Below, in pieces: positions 23,371 through 32,084 of a stretch of DNA of 46,010 bases. Position numbers and translations under genes: made by a program. This DNA is from Burkholderia paludis (GTDB taxonomy: Bacteria; Pseudomonadota; Gammaproteobacteria; Burkholderiales; Burkholderiaceae). The stretch covers positions 1 to 46,010 of the forward strand of contig NZ_JPGL01000078.1 in the NCBI RefSeq assembly GCF_000732615.1. Reading direction: 5' to 3'. A model generated the notes under the pieces. That model worked only from the letters and a program-made list of their open reading frames with translations, did no database searches and was not told the DNA's origin. The stretch's first letter is position 1. Every line of letters begins with the position of its first letter.

Positions 23371-23376
23371 ACTATA
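23371..23376 (-). promoter_or_regulatory. Candidate -10 element for hfq
   Basis: TATAGT on the minus strand lies about 75 nt before the hfq ATG in the short der-hfq gap. I see no convincing -35 hexamer, so this is suggestive only. Confidence 0.35.
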
Positions 23377-23449
23377 GCCGATTTTGCCTGCCCCGCCCGG
23401 CACGCAGGCCTTGCGGCCTATACGTTGCGGGGCGCGTGCGGCAGGCGCG

Positions 23450-24787
23450 TCAGCCCTTGTCCGCGTACGGGTTGTTCGACGAACGGAACTCTATGCGCAA
23501 TGGAGTCCCGGTCAGCGAGAAAGTTTCGCGGAACCGGTTTTCCAGGTAGCGCTTGTACGTTTCCGTCACGGCGTCGAGTGCGTTGCCGTGGATGACGATG
23601 ATCGGCGGATTCTGGCCGCCCTGGTGCGCATAGCGCAGCTTCGGACGCACCGGGCCGCGACGGCGCGGCTGCTGGAACTCGACGGCCTCGATCAGCGCGC
23701 GCGTGAGCTTCGGCGTCGGCAGCTTCGTCATCGCCGCCGCGTAGGCGTCGTCGACCGAGCGCATCAGCGCGCCGATGCCCGTTTTCTTCGCGGCCGAGAT
23801 GAAGTGCGATTTCGCGAAGTCGAGGAACTTCAGCTTGCGGGTCAAATCTGCTTTCGCGCGATCGCGCGCATGCTCGTCGAGCCCGTCCCACTTGTTGACG
23901 CCGATCACGAGCGCGCGGCCCTGCTCGACGACGAAGCCAGCGATGTGCGCGTCCTGGTCGGAAATATCCTGCTGCGCATCCAGCAGCAGAATGACGACGT
24001 TCGCGTCGGAGATCGACTGCAGCGTCTTCACGACCGAGAACTTCTCGATCGCCTCGAACACCTTGCCGCGACGCCGCAGGCCGGCCGTGTCGATCAGCGT
24101 GTATTTCTTGCCGTTACGCTCGAAGTCGACGTAGATCGAATCGCGCGTCGTGCCGGGCATGTCGAACGCGATCACGCGATCCTCGCCGATCAGCGCGTTC
24201 ACGAGCGTCGACTTGCCGACGTTCGGGCGGCCGACGATCGCGATCTTGATGCCGCGCGACGGGTCGTTCTCGTCCTCTTCCTCGGGACGATCCGCGTAGG
24301 CCACCGCCAGCGCCTCGTTGATCATGTCGGTCACGCCGTCGCCGTGCGCGGCCGAGATCGCGCGCGGGTCGCCGAGGCCGAGCTCGTAGAAGTCGGCCGC
24401 GACCGACGTGTACTTCATCCCCTCGGCCTTGTTGACGACGAGGAAGATCGGCCGGCCGGTCTTGCGCAGGTAGTCGGCGATCGACTTGTCCTGCGGGGCG
24501 AGCCCGTTGCGGCCGTCGACGATGAACACGACGATGTCGGCTTCCTCGACCGCCTGTCGCGTCTGGCGCGCCATCTCGTGCAGGATGCCGTCCTTCGCGA
24601 CGGGCTCGAAGCCGCCGGTATCGACGACCAGGTACGGGCGCTCGCCGACGCGCCCCTCGCCGTAATGGCGATCGCGCGTCAGGCCCGGCAAGTCGGCGAC
24701 CAGCGCATCGCGCGAGCGCGTGAGCCGGTTGAACAGCGTGGATTTCCCCACATTGGGGCGCCCAACGAGGGCAATGACCGGTTTCAT
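23450..24787 (-). CDS. der: Ribosome biogenesis GTPase Der (EngA)
   Basis: An essential tandem-GTPase for 50S subunit maturation, 445 residues. The two G domains each carry GRPNVGKST (residues 8-16 and again near 187), with G3 DTGG/DTAG and G4 NKAE/NKWD motifs. A C-terminal KH-like domain follows (GTPLRIEFRSSNNPY). It starts at ATG 24787. It lies 247 bp downstream of bamB on the same strand, matching the conserved hisS-yfgM-bamB-der order. A GC hairpin lies in its leader (24809-24833). Confidence 0.97.
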   Translation of the reverse strand: MKPVIALVGRPNVGKSTLFNRLTRSRDALVADLPGLTRDRHYGEGRVGERPYLVVDTGGFEPVAKDGILHEMARQTRQAVEEADIVVFIVDGRNGLAPQDKSIADYLRKTGRPIFLVVNKAEGMKYTSVAADFYELGLGDPRAISAAHGDGVTDMINEALAVAYADRPEEEDENDPSRGIKIAIVGRPNVGKSTLVNALIGEDRVIAFDMPGTTRDSIYVDFERNGKKYTLIDTAGLRRRGKVFEAIEKFSVVKTLQSISDANVVILLLDAQQDISDQDAHIAGFVVEQGRALVIGVNKWDGLDEHARDRAKADLTRKLKFLDFAKSHFISAAKKTGIGALMRSVDDAYAAAMTKLPTPKLTRALIEAVEFQQPRRRGPVRPKLRYAHQGGQNPPIIVIHGNALDAVTETYKRYLENRFRETFSLTGTPLRIEFRSSNNPYADKG

Positions 24788-24808
24788 CTGTGTTTTCTAC
24801 GGTGATGC

Positions 24809-24833
24809 GCAGCAGCGGGAGGCCCGCTGCTGC
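24809..24833 (-). repeat. Perfect 11-bp inverted repeat in the der leader
   Basis: GCAGCAGCGGG (24809-24819) and CCCGCTGCTGC (24823-24833) are perfect complements with a 3-nt spacer. The hairpin ends 22 nt upstream of the der start codon. There is no T-run, so it is not a standard terminator. Confidence 0.6.
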
Positions 24834-24944
24834 GGGCGGCTGCGCTGAATGAAAATATCACGAATTCGCGCCGCGCCGGATGCGCGCGCCGGGCGCGCGT
24901 TGCGCGCCGTCGTCTTTCGTCTCGAACTGCCTTTCAAATACCGA

Positions 24945-24965
24945 GCGGCCGGGGACACCGGCCGC
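24945..24965 (-). terminator. GC-rich hairpin downstream of bamB, possible terminator
   Basis: GCGGCCGG (24945-24952) pairs with CCGGCCGC (24958-24965) around a 5-nt loop, about 70 nt after the bamB stop. Only a short TATTT follows on the minus strand, so terminator activity is uncertain. Confidence 0.4.
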
Positions 24966-25034
24966 CTTCATGTCGCACGGCCCGCACGCGCGGGACCCGC
25001 CCGCCGTGCCGCAGCCGCGCATGTTTCCTGCGCG

Positions 25035-26180
25035 TCAGCGCGGACGGAATCCGTACAGGCCGCCGTCCTTCGTCTGCACGACGAGCGTATTGCCCGCCAG
25101 GACCGGCGCCGCCGTGATCGCGCTGCCGTCGGTCGTCATCCGTGCGATGAAGCTGCCGTCTTCGCGCGACAGGAAGTGCACGAAGCCCTTGTAATCGCCC
25201 ATCACGACCGCATGCCCGAGCAGGTACGGCACGCTGACGTCACGACTCTTCAGCTTGTCGTTGCGCCACAGCTGGTTGCCCGACGCGGCGTCGTACGCCG
25301 TGATGACCGACCAGTCGTCGCCGCCGGCGACCACCGAATCGTCCTGTGCGAGGCCGCTACGGCTCGAGAACGACTTTTCCCACAGCGGGCGGCCCGAATT
25401 CGCGTCGAAGCAGCCGAGTTGCCCCTGGAACGTCACCGCGCAGGTTTCCGCGCCCACGAGGGTCGGCGGGCCGCTGACGTCGTTGATGCGCTCGACCTCG
25501 GTCACGCCCTTCGGGAACGACACCGGCGTCTGCCAGAACGGCTCGCCCGTCTGCACGTTGATCGCGACGAGGCCGCCGCCCGGGAAGCCCGCCAGCACCG
25601 CCGCGTCGCCCGCGAACGTCATGCCGGCCGACACGCGCAGGTTCAACGGCACCGCGCGGTTGCGGTAGTTCCACTTCTGCTCGCCCGTCTGCGCATTGAA
25701 CGCGATCACCTGGCCGTCGATCGTACGCACGACCACGAGGCCGTTGCCGACGAGCGGCGGCGAGAAGATCTCGCCCTGCACGCTGGTCTTCCAGAGCTGC
25801 TTGCCGTCCGGGCCCAGCACGAATACGCCACCCTTCAGCGCGCCGACCGCGGTGAGGTTGCCGTCGCTGCCGACACCGGCCGACAGGTCGGAATCGAGCT
25901 TCGAGCGCCAGACCGTCTGGCCCGTCTTCGCGTCGATCTTCTCGACCGAACCGTTTTCGCCCGCCGCATAGACGGCGTCGCCCACGGCCACCGGCGAGAA
26001 CAGGTAGCGTCCGCCCTTGCCGACACTCGCCTTCCAGACCTGTTGCACGTCCATCACGGGCTTGAACTCGGTGAGCGGCGTCGGCACGCGGCGCGCATCC
26101 TTCGACGACGAGCAGGCCGCCAATGCCAGGACAGCCGCCGCGCAGGCAACGGGCACAGCGTAACGTTTCAGCAAATTCAT
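25035..26180 (-). CDS. bamB: Outer membrane protein assembly factor BamB lipoprotein
   Basis: A lipoprotein subunit of the BAM complex, 381 residues. The signal peptide MNLLKRYAVPVACAAAVLAL is followed by the lipobox LAAC with the lipidated C23. The mature part is a beta-propeller of PQQ-like repeats, visible as recurring G-x-V/L-x-A-x-(D/N)-x-x-(T/S)-G-x-x-x-W patterns (IDAKTGQTVWRSKL, FNAQTGEQKWNY, INVQTGEPFW, FDANSGRPLWEK, YDAASGNQLW). It starts 41 bp after yfgM, so it is probably cotranscribed with hisS-yfgM. Confidence 0.96.
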   Translation of the reverse strand: MNLLKRYAVPVACAAAVLALAACSSSKDARRVPTPLTEFKPVMDVQQVWKASVGKGGRYLFSPVAVGDAVYAAGENGSVEKIDAKTGQTVWRSKLDSDLSAGVGSDGNLTAVGALKGGVFVLGPDGKQLWKTSVQGEIFSPPLVGNGLVVVRTIDGQVIAFNAQTGEQKWNYRNRAVPLNLRVSAGMTFAGDAAVLAGFPGGGLVAINVQTGEPFWQTPVSFPKGVTEVERINDVSGPPTLVGAETCAVTFQGQLGCFDANSGRPLWEKSFSSRSGLAQDDSVVAGGDDWSVITAYDAASGNQLWRNDKLKSRDVSVPYLLGHAVVMGDYKGFVHFLSREDGSFIARMTTDGSAITAAPVLAGNTLVVQTKDGGLYGFRPR

Positions 26181-26221
26181 CGGTTAGCGAAGCAGAGTTA
26201 AGAGGTTGAGGGGGCCGGGAT

Positions 26222-26851
26222 TCAGCCGCCGAGCGCGTCCAGCTTGAACTGCACGAGCTGGCGCGCGGACTGGTCGTCCTTCGACAGGCCGTCGAGCGCG
26301 AGCTTGTAAGCGGCGCGTGCATCGTCGGTCTTGCCTTGCGCGGCCAGCAGATCGCCGCGGCGATCGGCCACGAGGCCCTTGAATGCGTCGAGCGGCGTAC
26401 CGGACAGCAGCGCGAGGCCCGCATCGTACGCCTTCTCGTCGAGCAGCAGCGACGCGAGACGCAGCTTCGCGATCTGCTTGTACTCGTCATCCTTGGCGTG
26501 ATCGACGGCCCATTGCAGCTGCGCCTTCGCGCCGGCCGTGTCGCCGGCCGCGTACAGCGTCTTCGCGGCCGCGAGCGCGCTCATCTGCGCATACGGCGTG
26601 CTGCCGAACTTGTCTTCCATGTCGCCGGCCGCGCGAGCGATCGTGACCTTGTCGTTCGCGGCGGCGGCCTTCTGGACCTGCTCGTACAGCCCGGATGCCT
26701 CGGCGGCCTGACGGCGCTGCCAGTAGTTCCAGCCGTTGAAACCGGCCGCGACGACCAGCGCCGCGAGCACGATCCACGTGGTGAGGTTGCCCCAGCGGGC
26801 CCACCATGCCTTGAGACTTTCAATCGATTCTTGTTCGTCGTGATAACTCAT
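26222..26851 (-). CDS. yfgM: YfgM family membrane-anchored TPR protein (SecYEG ancillary subunit)
   Basis: A 209-residue inner-membrane protein with a short cytoplasmic N-terminus (SYHDEQESIESLKAWWARWG), one transmembrane helix (TTWIVLAALVVAAGFNGWNY) and a periplasmic TPR-like domain. In E. coli YfgM associates with SecYEG and PpiD and links translocation to periplasmic chaperones. Assignment rests on the N-terminal signature and on the conserved hisS-yfgM-bamB order. ATG 26851 is 55 bp after hisS. Confidence 0.93.
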   Translation of the reverse strand: MSYHDEQESIESLKAWWARWGNLTTWIVLAALVVAAGFNGWNYWQRRQAAEASGLYEQVQKAAAANDKVTIARAAGDMEDKFGSTPYAQMSALAAAKTLYAAGDTAGAKAQLQWAVDHAKDDEYKQIAKLRLASLLLDEKAYDAGLALLSGTPLDAFKGLVADRRGDLLAAQGKTDDARAAYKLALDGLSKDDQSARQLVQFKLDALGG

Positions 26852-26906
26852 CGGCGAGCGATTCCTTCCTGTTCAGGCGTTTCTTGTCGAGCGGATGTCA
26901 GCGCGA

Positions 26907-28247
26907 TCAGTCGTCGCCGTCTTCGGCGGATGCAACCATCGCATTGATTAGGAATTCGGTCAAGCTTTCGACCGGTACGGTCTGCTGAACGTTCTTTTCC
27001 CCGTCGTCGCCCGTCCCGCGCAGCGCTTTCACGCCCACCGTGCCGTTCGCGATCTCTTCTTCGCCGAAGATCACCGCGAACGCGGCGCCGCTCGCATCGG
27101 CCCGCTTCATCTGCGACTTGAAGCTCGCCGTCGCGCCGTCGGCGCTGCAGTGGAAGATCACGTCGAGGCCCGTGTCGCGCAGGCGCTCGGCCGCGATGAA
27201 CGCCTGCTCTCGCGCGGTCTCGCCCTGGTGCACGACGTATACGTCCACGCCTTCCTGCTCGGGCGCGAGATCCTCTTCCTTCAGGAGTTCGAGGATGCGC
27301 TCGATGCCCATCGCCCAGCCGCATGCGGCGGTCGGCTTGCCGCCGAGCTGCTCGATCAGCGGGTCGTAGCGGCCGCCGGCCGCGACCGTGCCTTGCGCGC
27401 CGAGCTTGTCGGTCACCCACTCGAACACGGTCAGGTTGTAATAGTCGAGGCCGCGCACGAGACGCGGGTTGATCTTGAACGGAATGTTGTTCGCGAGCAG
27501 CAGGCGTTGCAGCCCTTCGAAGTGCGCGCGCGATTCGTCGCCGAGGAAGTCGATCAGCTTCGGCGCGTTCTGCGCGATTTCCTGCAGCGCGGGATTCTTC
27601 GTGTCGAGCACGCGCAGCGGGTTCGTATACAGGCGGCGCTTCGCATCCTCGTCGAGCACGTCGGCGAACTGTTCGAGATACTTGATCAGTTCGACGCGGT
27701 GCGCGGCACGTTCCTCGGCAAGGCCGAGCGAATTGATCTCGAGCTTGATGCCGGTCAGGCCGAGGTCGTCCCACAGGCGCTGGCACATCATGATGATCTC
27801 GGCATCCGCATCGGGACCCGCGAAGCCGAGCGCCTCGACGCCGACCTGGTGGAACTGGCGGTAGCGGCCGCGCTGCGGACGCTCGTGACGGAACATCGGG
27901 CCGATGTACCACAGGCGCTTCGGGCCGTCGTACAGCATGTTGTGCTCGATCGACGCACGCACGACGGCCGCGGTGTTCTCCGGACGCATCGTCAGGTGCT
28001 CACCGTTCAGCGCGTCGGTGAAGCTGTACATCTCTTTCTCGACGATGTCGGTGACTTCGCCGATGCCGCGCGTGAACAGCTGCGTGTGCTCGACGATCGG
28101 CGTACGGATGTTCTGGTAGCCGTATGCGCGCAGCAGCGATTTCACGGTGGCTTCGAAGAACTCCCAGAGGCCGGCATCCTGCGGGAGGATGTCGTTCATG
28201 CCCTTGACGCCGGTGAGCTTCTCGATCTTGCGTTTCTGTTCAGTCAT
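26907..28247 (-). CDS. hisS: Histidyl-tRNA synthetase
   Basis: A class II aminoacyl-tRNA synthetase, 446 residues. Motif 2 is YIGPMFRHERPQRGRYRQFHQ, the HisA peptide is VRGLDYYNLTVFEWV and motif 3 is AACGWAMGIERIL. The anticodon-binding domain follows. The start is set at ATG 28247 (MTEQKRKIEKLTGVKGMND), 16 bp after the ispG stop. A further ATG at 28292 would overlap ispG and add 15 residues absent from the family. No clear Shine-Dalgarno precedes the chosen start, which may favour translational coupling to ispG. Confidence 0.97.
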   Translation of the reverse strand: MTEQKRKIEKLTGVKGMNDILPQDAGLWEFFEATVKSLLRAYGYQNIRTPIVEHTQLFTRGIGEVTDIVEKEMYSFTDALNGEHLTMRPENTAAVVRASIEHNMLYDGPKRLWYIGPMFRHERPQRGRYRQFHQVGVEALGFAGPDADAEIIMMCQRLWDDLGLTGIKLEINSLGLAEERAAHRVELIKYLEQFADVLDEDAKRRLYTNPLRVLDTKNPALQEIAQNAPKLIDFLGDESRAHFEGLQRLLLANNIPFKINPRLVRGLDYYNLTVFEWVTDKLGAQGTVAAGGRYDPLIEQLGGKPTAACGWAMGIERILELLKEEDLAPEQEGVDVYVVHQGETAREQAFIAAERLRDTGLDVIFHCSADGATASFKSQMKRADASGAAFAVIFGEEEIANGTVGVKALRGTGDDGEKNVQQTVPVESLTEFLINAMVASAEDGDD

Positions 28248-28263
28248 CGTGTGTGTGGACGAA

Positions 28264-29571
28264 TTAGTTCGCAGCCGCTTCCGCGCGGCCATAGTTGCGT
28301 ACGACGTAGTCGCTGACGATCTGCTGGAATTCCTCGGCGATCCGCTCGCCGCGCAGCGTCTTGACCTTCTCGCCGTCGATGAAGACGGGGGCAGCCGGGT
28401 TCTCGCCCGAGCCCGGCAGGCTGATGCCGATGTTCGCGTGCTTCGATTCGCCCGGGCCGTTGACGATGCAGCCCATCACCGCGACGTTCATCGTCTCGAC
28501 GCCCGGATATTCCTTGCGCCAGACCGGCATCTGCTCGCGCAGGTAGGTCTGGATCTGCATCGCCAGTTCCTGGAACAGCGTGCTCGTCGTACGGCCGCAG
28601 CCCGGGCACGCGATCACCATCGGCGCGAACGAGCGCAGGCCCATCGTCTGGAGGATTTCCTGGCCGACGATCACTTCGCCGGTGCGCGACGCGCCCGGTT
28701 CCGGCGTCAGCGAAATGCGGATCGTGTCGCCGATCCCTTCCTGCAGCAGCACGCCGAGCGCGGCCGTCGAGGCGACGATGCCCTTCGAGCCCATGCCGGC
28801 CTCGGTCAGCCCGAGGTGCAGCGCGAAACCGCAGCGGCGGCTGAGTTCGCGGTACACGGCGATCAGGTCCTGCACGCCGCTGACCTTGCACGACAGCACG
28901 ATGCGGTCACGGCCGAGACCCAGTTCGACCGCCCGTTCGGCCGAGCCGATCGCCGACTGGATCAGCGCCTCGTACATCACGCTCTGTGCGTCCCACGGCT
29001 GCGCACGCGCGCCGTTCTCGTCCATCATGCGTGCGAGCAGGTCCTGGTCGAGGCTGCCCCAGTTCACGCCGATCCGCACCGGCTTGTCGTACCTGGCAGC
29101 GGCCTCGATCATCTGCGCGAACTGCGTGTCGCGCTTCGCGCCCTGGCCGACGTTGCCGGGATTGATCCGGTATTTCGACAGCGACTCCGCGCAACCCGGG
29201 TAGTCGCGCAGCAGCAGGTGGCCGTTGTAGTGGAAATCGCCGACGAGCGGCACGGTCACTCCCATCCGGTCGAGCTGCTCGCGGATCGCCGGCACGGCGG
29301 CCGCTGCCTCGGGCGTGTTCACCGTGATGCGCACCAGTTCGGAGCCCGCGTTCGCGAGTTCCTTGATCTGGATTGCCGTGCCGATCGCGTCGGCCGTATC
29401 GGTATTCGTCATCGACTGCACGCGCACCGGCGCGTCGCCGCCGATCGTCACGAGCTGCCCGCCCCAGCGGACATTCACCGCATGCGATACGCGGCGCGGC
29501 TGATGCCCGCCGAACACCGGCTCGGTTGAACAAATCTGACTGCTGCGTGGGGATTGAGCTTCGGATTGCAT
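28264..29571 (-). CDS. ispG: 4-hydroxy-3-methylbut-2-enyl diphosphate synthase
   Basis: A 4Fe-4S enzyme of the MEP isoprenoid pathway converting MEcPP to HMBPP, 435 residues. It has the TIM-barrel part (RVQSMTNTDT, GDFHYNGHLLL, KYRINPGNVG) and the cluster-binding cysteines in CPGCGR and MGCIVNGPGESK, with the ligand Glu in NGPGE. I chose ATG 29571 (MQSEAQS) with a weak GGAT site; an ATG four codons upstream (29583) is equally in frame. Position downstream of rodZ is conserved in gammaproteobacteria too. It supplies isoprenoid precursors in general and is not specifically linked to the terpene synthase. Confidence 0.97.
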   Translation of the reverse strand: MQSEAQSPRSSQICSTEPVFGGHQPRRVSHAVNVRWGGQLVTIGGDAPVRVQSMTNTDTADAIGTAIQIKELANAGSELVRITVNTPEAAAAVPAIREQLDRMGVTVPLVGDFHYNGHLLLRDYPGCAESLSKYRINPGNVGQGAKRDTQFAQMIEAAARYDKPVRIGVNWGSLDQDLLARMMDENGARAQPWDAQSVMYEALIQSAIGSAERAVELGLGRDRIVLSCKVSGVQDLIAVYRELSRRCGFALHLGLTEAGMGSKGIVASTAALGVLLQEGIGDTIRISLTPEPGASRTGEVIVGQEILQTMGLRSFAPMVIACPGCGRTTSTLFQELAMQIQTYLREQMPVWRKEYPGVETMNVAVMGCIVNGPGESKHANIGISLPGSGENPAAPVFIDGEKVKTLRGERIAEEFQQIVSDYVVRNYGRAEAAAN

Positions 29572-29619
29572 CGATAGATCCATTTACGCGGAATACGCCG
29601 CTACGCGGCGCATGAATTG

Positions 29620-29680
29620 AAAAAGCGCCGTGTCGTCGCGGCCTGCCGTTATCGACGACAGGCCTTCGCCATGGCGCTTG
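29620..29680 (-). terminator. Nested stem-loop with T-run between rodZ and ispG
   Basis: On the minus strand an outer stem AAGCGCC/GGCGCTT (29673-29679 with 29623-29629) encloses an inner stem GGCCTG/CAGGCC. A TTTT run follows at 29624-29621. It could be the rodZ terminator or an attenuator ahead of ispG. Confidence 0.5.
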
Positions 29681-29683
29681 ACG

Positions 29684-30703
29684 TCAGGGCAACGTGAACC
29701 GCGCCACGTTACCCCGCGCTGCCGAATATTTTGCCGGATCGACAGGTTTCCCGTCGAACGCAACCGCGTCGAGGCCTGCCTTGTTGCCGATCGTGACCTT
29801 GAACGGCCCTTCGCCGGCAACCTGCTTCGTCTCGCCGGCCTTCACCAGCGACGAGAACAGCTCCTTGCCGTTCTTGTCGCGCACGCTGAACCAGCAATCC
29901 TGCTTGACCTTCAGCTCGACCACCGACTGGCCCGCCGCCACCGCGACGCTCGCCGGCTCGGCCGGAGCGGCGGCACTCGCCGCCGTCGTTGCCACGAGAG
30001 GCTGCGATGCAGCAGCCGGCGCGACCGGAGCCGCCGGCGCCGGAACGGCCGATGCGACCACCGGAGCAGGCGCTACGGACGCAGCAACCGGGGCCGGAAC
30101 CTCACTGGCAACCACGGCCGACGCGCCGTTCGAGGCTGCCTCGTCACCGGACGAAGCGGCCGCCACCGGCGCGCTCGCGGCCGACGCATGTTCCGCGTCG
30201 CCGCCCCTGAAACGCGCGAGCAGGCCCGACGAATCGCCGCCAGTGTGCCACATCAGTACGGCAACCACCGCGACGACGACGATCGCCGTGCCCCACAGCC
30301 ACGGATGGTGCCGCGACGAGCCGCCCAGCGGAATCGACACGCGGCCGCGCGGCAGATCCGTCCCCGACGACGCAGGCATCGACAGGTCGACCTCCGGCAC
30401 CCCGCGCTCGCGGCGCAACGCCTGCGCGAACGGTTCCGGATCGACGCCGAGCATCTTCGCGTAGCTGCGCACCACGCCGAGCGCGAAGGTCACGCCGGGC
30501 AAATGGCTGATGTCGCCGGCCTCGAGCGCCCGAAGCTTCTGCGGTGCGACCTTGAGTCGCGCCGACACGTCGTCGACCGTCCAGCCCTTCGTCTCCCGAA
30601 GCTGCGCCAGCCGGCTGCCGACCGCCGCCAGCGATTCCAGTCCCGCCGGTGCCGGCTTCGCGGCATTCGTCTCTGCGCCGTTAGACGGCTGCGGCTCACT
30701 CAT
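29684..30703 (-). CDS. rodZ: RodZ-like cell-shape protein (HTH, transmembrane, DUF4115)
   Basis: A bitopic membrane protein that in E. coli links MreB to the elongasome. The product is 339 residues from ATG 30703 (GAGG 6 nt upstream; the frame is open 22 codons further without homology). Order of parts: an N-terminal Cro/CI-type helix-turn-helix at about 30-95 (LAQLRETKGWTVDDVSARLK), one transmembrane helix (WLWGTAIVVVAVVAVLMW), a long Ala/Pro/Val-rich periplasmic linker, and a C-terminal DUF4115 beta domain (ELKVKQDCWFSVRDKNGKEL ... VTIGNKAG). The position before ispG is conserved. The usual pilF gene between rlmN and rodZ is not present. Confidence 0.9.
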   Translation of the reverse strand: MSEPQPSNGAETNAAKPAPAGLESLAAVGSRLAQLRETKGWTVDDVSARLKVAPQKLRALEAGDISHLPGVTFALGVVRSYAKMLGVDPEPFAQALRRERGVPEVDLSMPASSGTDLPRGRVSIPLGGSSRHHPWLWGTAIVVVAVVAVLMWHTGGDSSGLLARFRGGDAEHASAASAPVAAASSGDEAASNGASAVVASEVPAPVAASVAPAPVVASAVPAPAAPVAPAAASQPLVATTAASAAAPAEPASVAVAAGQSVVELKVKQDCWFSVRDKNGKELFSSLVKAGETKQVAGEGPFKVTIGNKAGLDAVAFDGKPVDPAKYSAARGNVARFTLP

Positions 30704-30889
30704 CCTTGTCCTCGCGTCGATTCTTCTTGCTGGCGGCCGCCGCCGGCTCCCGCCGGCCAGCACCCGCAACTGTCCATACCATGCGCGACGCCGAGGCGCC
30801 GCGACCGATCGCTATTCGCGTGTTGTACCGCCAAAAGGTTCGAACCTCCGAGGCCGGACGCACCCGGCGCGCCCCGGCCAGGCACCCCG

Positions 30890-32029
30890 TCAAACGGCTC
30901 GAACTTCGATGATTTTCCCTGCTGCGCCCGTCCGTTCCGCGAGGCGCGTGCGATCCTTCACCGCGCCGGCCAGCTGGCCGCACGCGGCATCGATATCGTC
31001 GCCGCGCGTCTTGCGCACGGTCGTGACGACACCCGCGTCGATGAGGACCTGTGCGAAGCGCTTGATCTGCTCCGGCTTCGAGCGGATGAGGCCCGACTCC
31101 GGAAACGGATTGAACGGGATCAGGTTGAACTTGCACGGCACGTCGCGCGTGACGGCCAGCAGTTCTCGCGCATGCGCTTCGGTGTCGTTGACGCCGTCCA
31201 GCATGCAGTATTCGAACGTAATGAAGTCGCGCGGCGCGACCGTCAGGTAACGCTGGCATGCCGCCATCAGCTCGCGCAGCGGATACTTCTTGTTGAGCGG
31301 CACCAGCTCGTCGCGCAGCGCATCGTTCGGCGCGTGCAGCGAAACGGCCAGCGCAACCGGCAACTCGGCGCCGAGGCGGTCCATCATCGGCACCACGCCC
31401 GACGTCGACAGCGTGACGCGGCGGCGCGACAGGCCGTACGCGTTGTCGTCCAGCATCAGCCGCATCGCGGGCACGACCGCGCTGTAATTCAGCAGCGGCT
31501 CGCCCATGCCCATCATCACCACGTTGGTGACGACCCGTTCGGCCTTGCCGTTGGGGCCGGGCGCGCGACCCAGCGACGCGCGCAACGCAAATTCGGCCAT
31601 CCGCAGCTGGCCGATGATTTCGGCTGTCGACAGGTTGCGGGAAAAACCCTGCTTGCCCGTCGAACAGAAGCGGCAGTTGACCGCGCACCCCGCCTGCGAC
31701 GACACGCACAGCGTGCCGCGCGTCTCTTCCGGGATGAACACGGTTTCGACCGCATTGCCGTTTCCGACGTCGATCAGCCACTTGCGCGTGCCGTCGGCGG
31801 AAACGTGATCGCTGGCGATCTCGGGCATTCCGATCGAGGCGCGGCCCTTGAGTTTTTCCCTCAAGGACTTCGCGAGATCGGTCATGCCGTCGAAATCGCC
31901 GGCGTTGTACTGGTGGATCCAGCGCTGCAACTGCTTGGCGCGGAACGGCTTCTCGCCGAGGCTGCCGCAGTACGCGACAAGACCCTCGGCATCGAAGTCG
32001 AGAAGATTGACGGAAGTTTCGCTCGTCAT
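30890..32029 (-). CDS. rlmN: Dual-specificity 23S rRNA/tRNA adenine-C2 methyltransferase RlmN
   Basis: A radical SAM enzyme that methylates A2503 of 23S rRNA and A37 of some tRNAs, 379 residues. The cluster motif CAVNCRFC gives C115, C119 and C122. The two accessory catalytic cysteines are C108 (LCVSSQ) and the C-terminal one in DIDAACGQL. N-terminal RNA-binding helices are present (KPFRAKQLQRWIHQYN). ATG 32029 has AAGG upstream at a rather long spacing. It is 55 bp downstream of ndk. Confidence 0.97.
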   Translation of the reverse strand: MTSETSVNLLDFDAEGLVAYCGSLGEKPFRAKQLQRWIHQYNAGDFDGMTDLAKSLREKLKGRASIGMPEIASDHVSADGTRKWLIDVGNGNAVETVFIPEETRGTLCVSSQAGCAVNCRFCSTGKQGFSRNLSTAEIIGQLRMAEFALRASLGRAPGPNGKAERVVTNVVMMGMGEPLLNYSAVVPAMRLMLDDNAYGLSRRRVTLSTSGVVPMMDRLGAELPVALAVSLHAPNDALRDELVPLNKKYPLRELMAACQRYLTVAPRDFITFEYCMLDGVNDTEAHARELLAVTRDVPCKFNLIPFNPFPESGLIRSKPEQIKRFAQVLIDAGVVTTVRKTRGDDIDAACGQLAGAVKDRTRLAERTGAAGKIIEVRAV

Positions 32030-32084
32030 GATGTGCTGCCTTGCCGCTTGCGCTGAATCCTGCCTACCTGCTGTCAGCCAGGGC

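Noticed and set aside
30831..30850. GGTTCGAACC resembling a tRNA T-arm between rlmN and rodZ
   Set aside because: It is only a short palindrome; no acceptor stem, anticodon arm or D-arm can be built around it on either strand.
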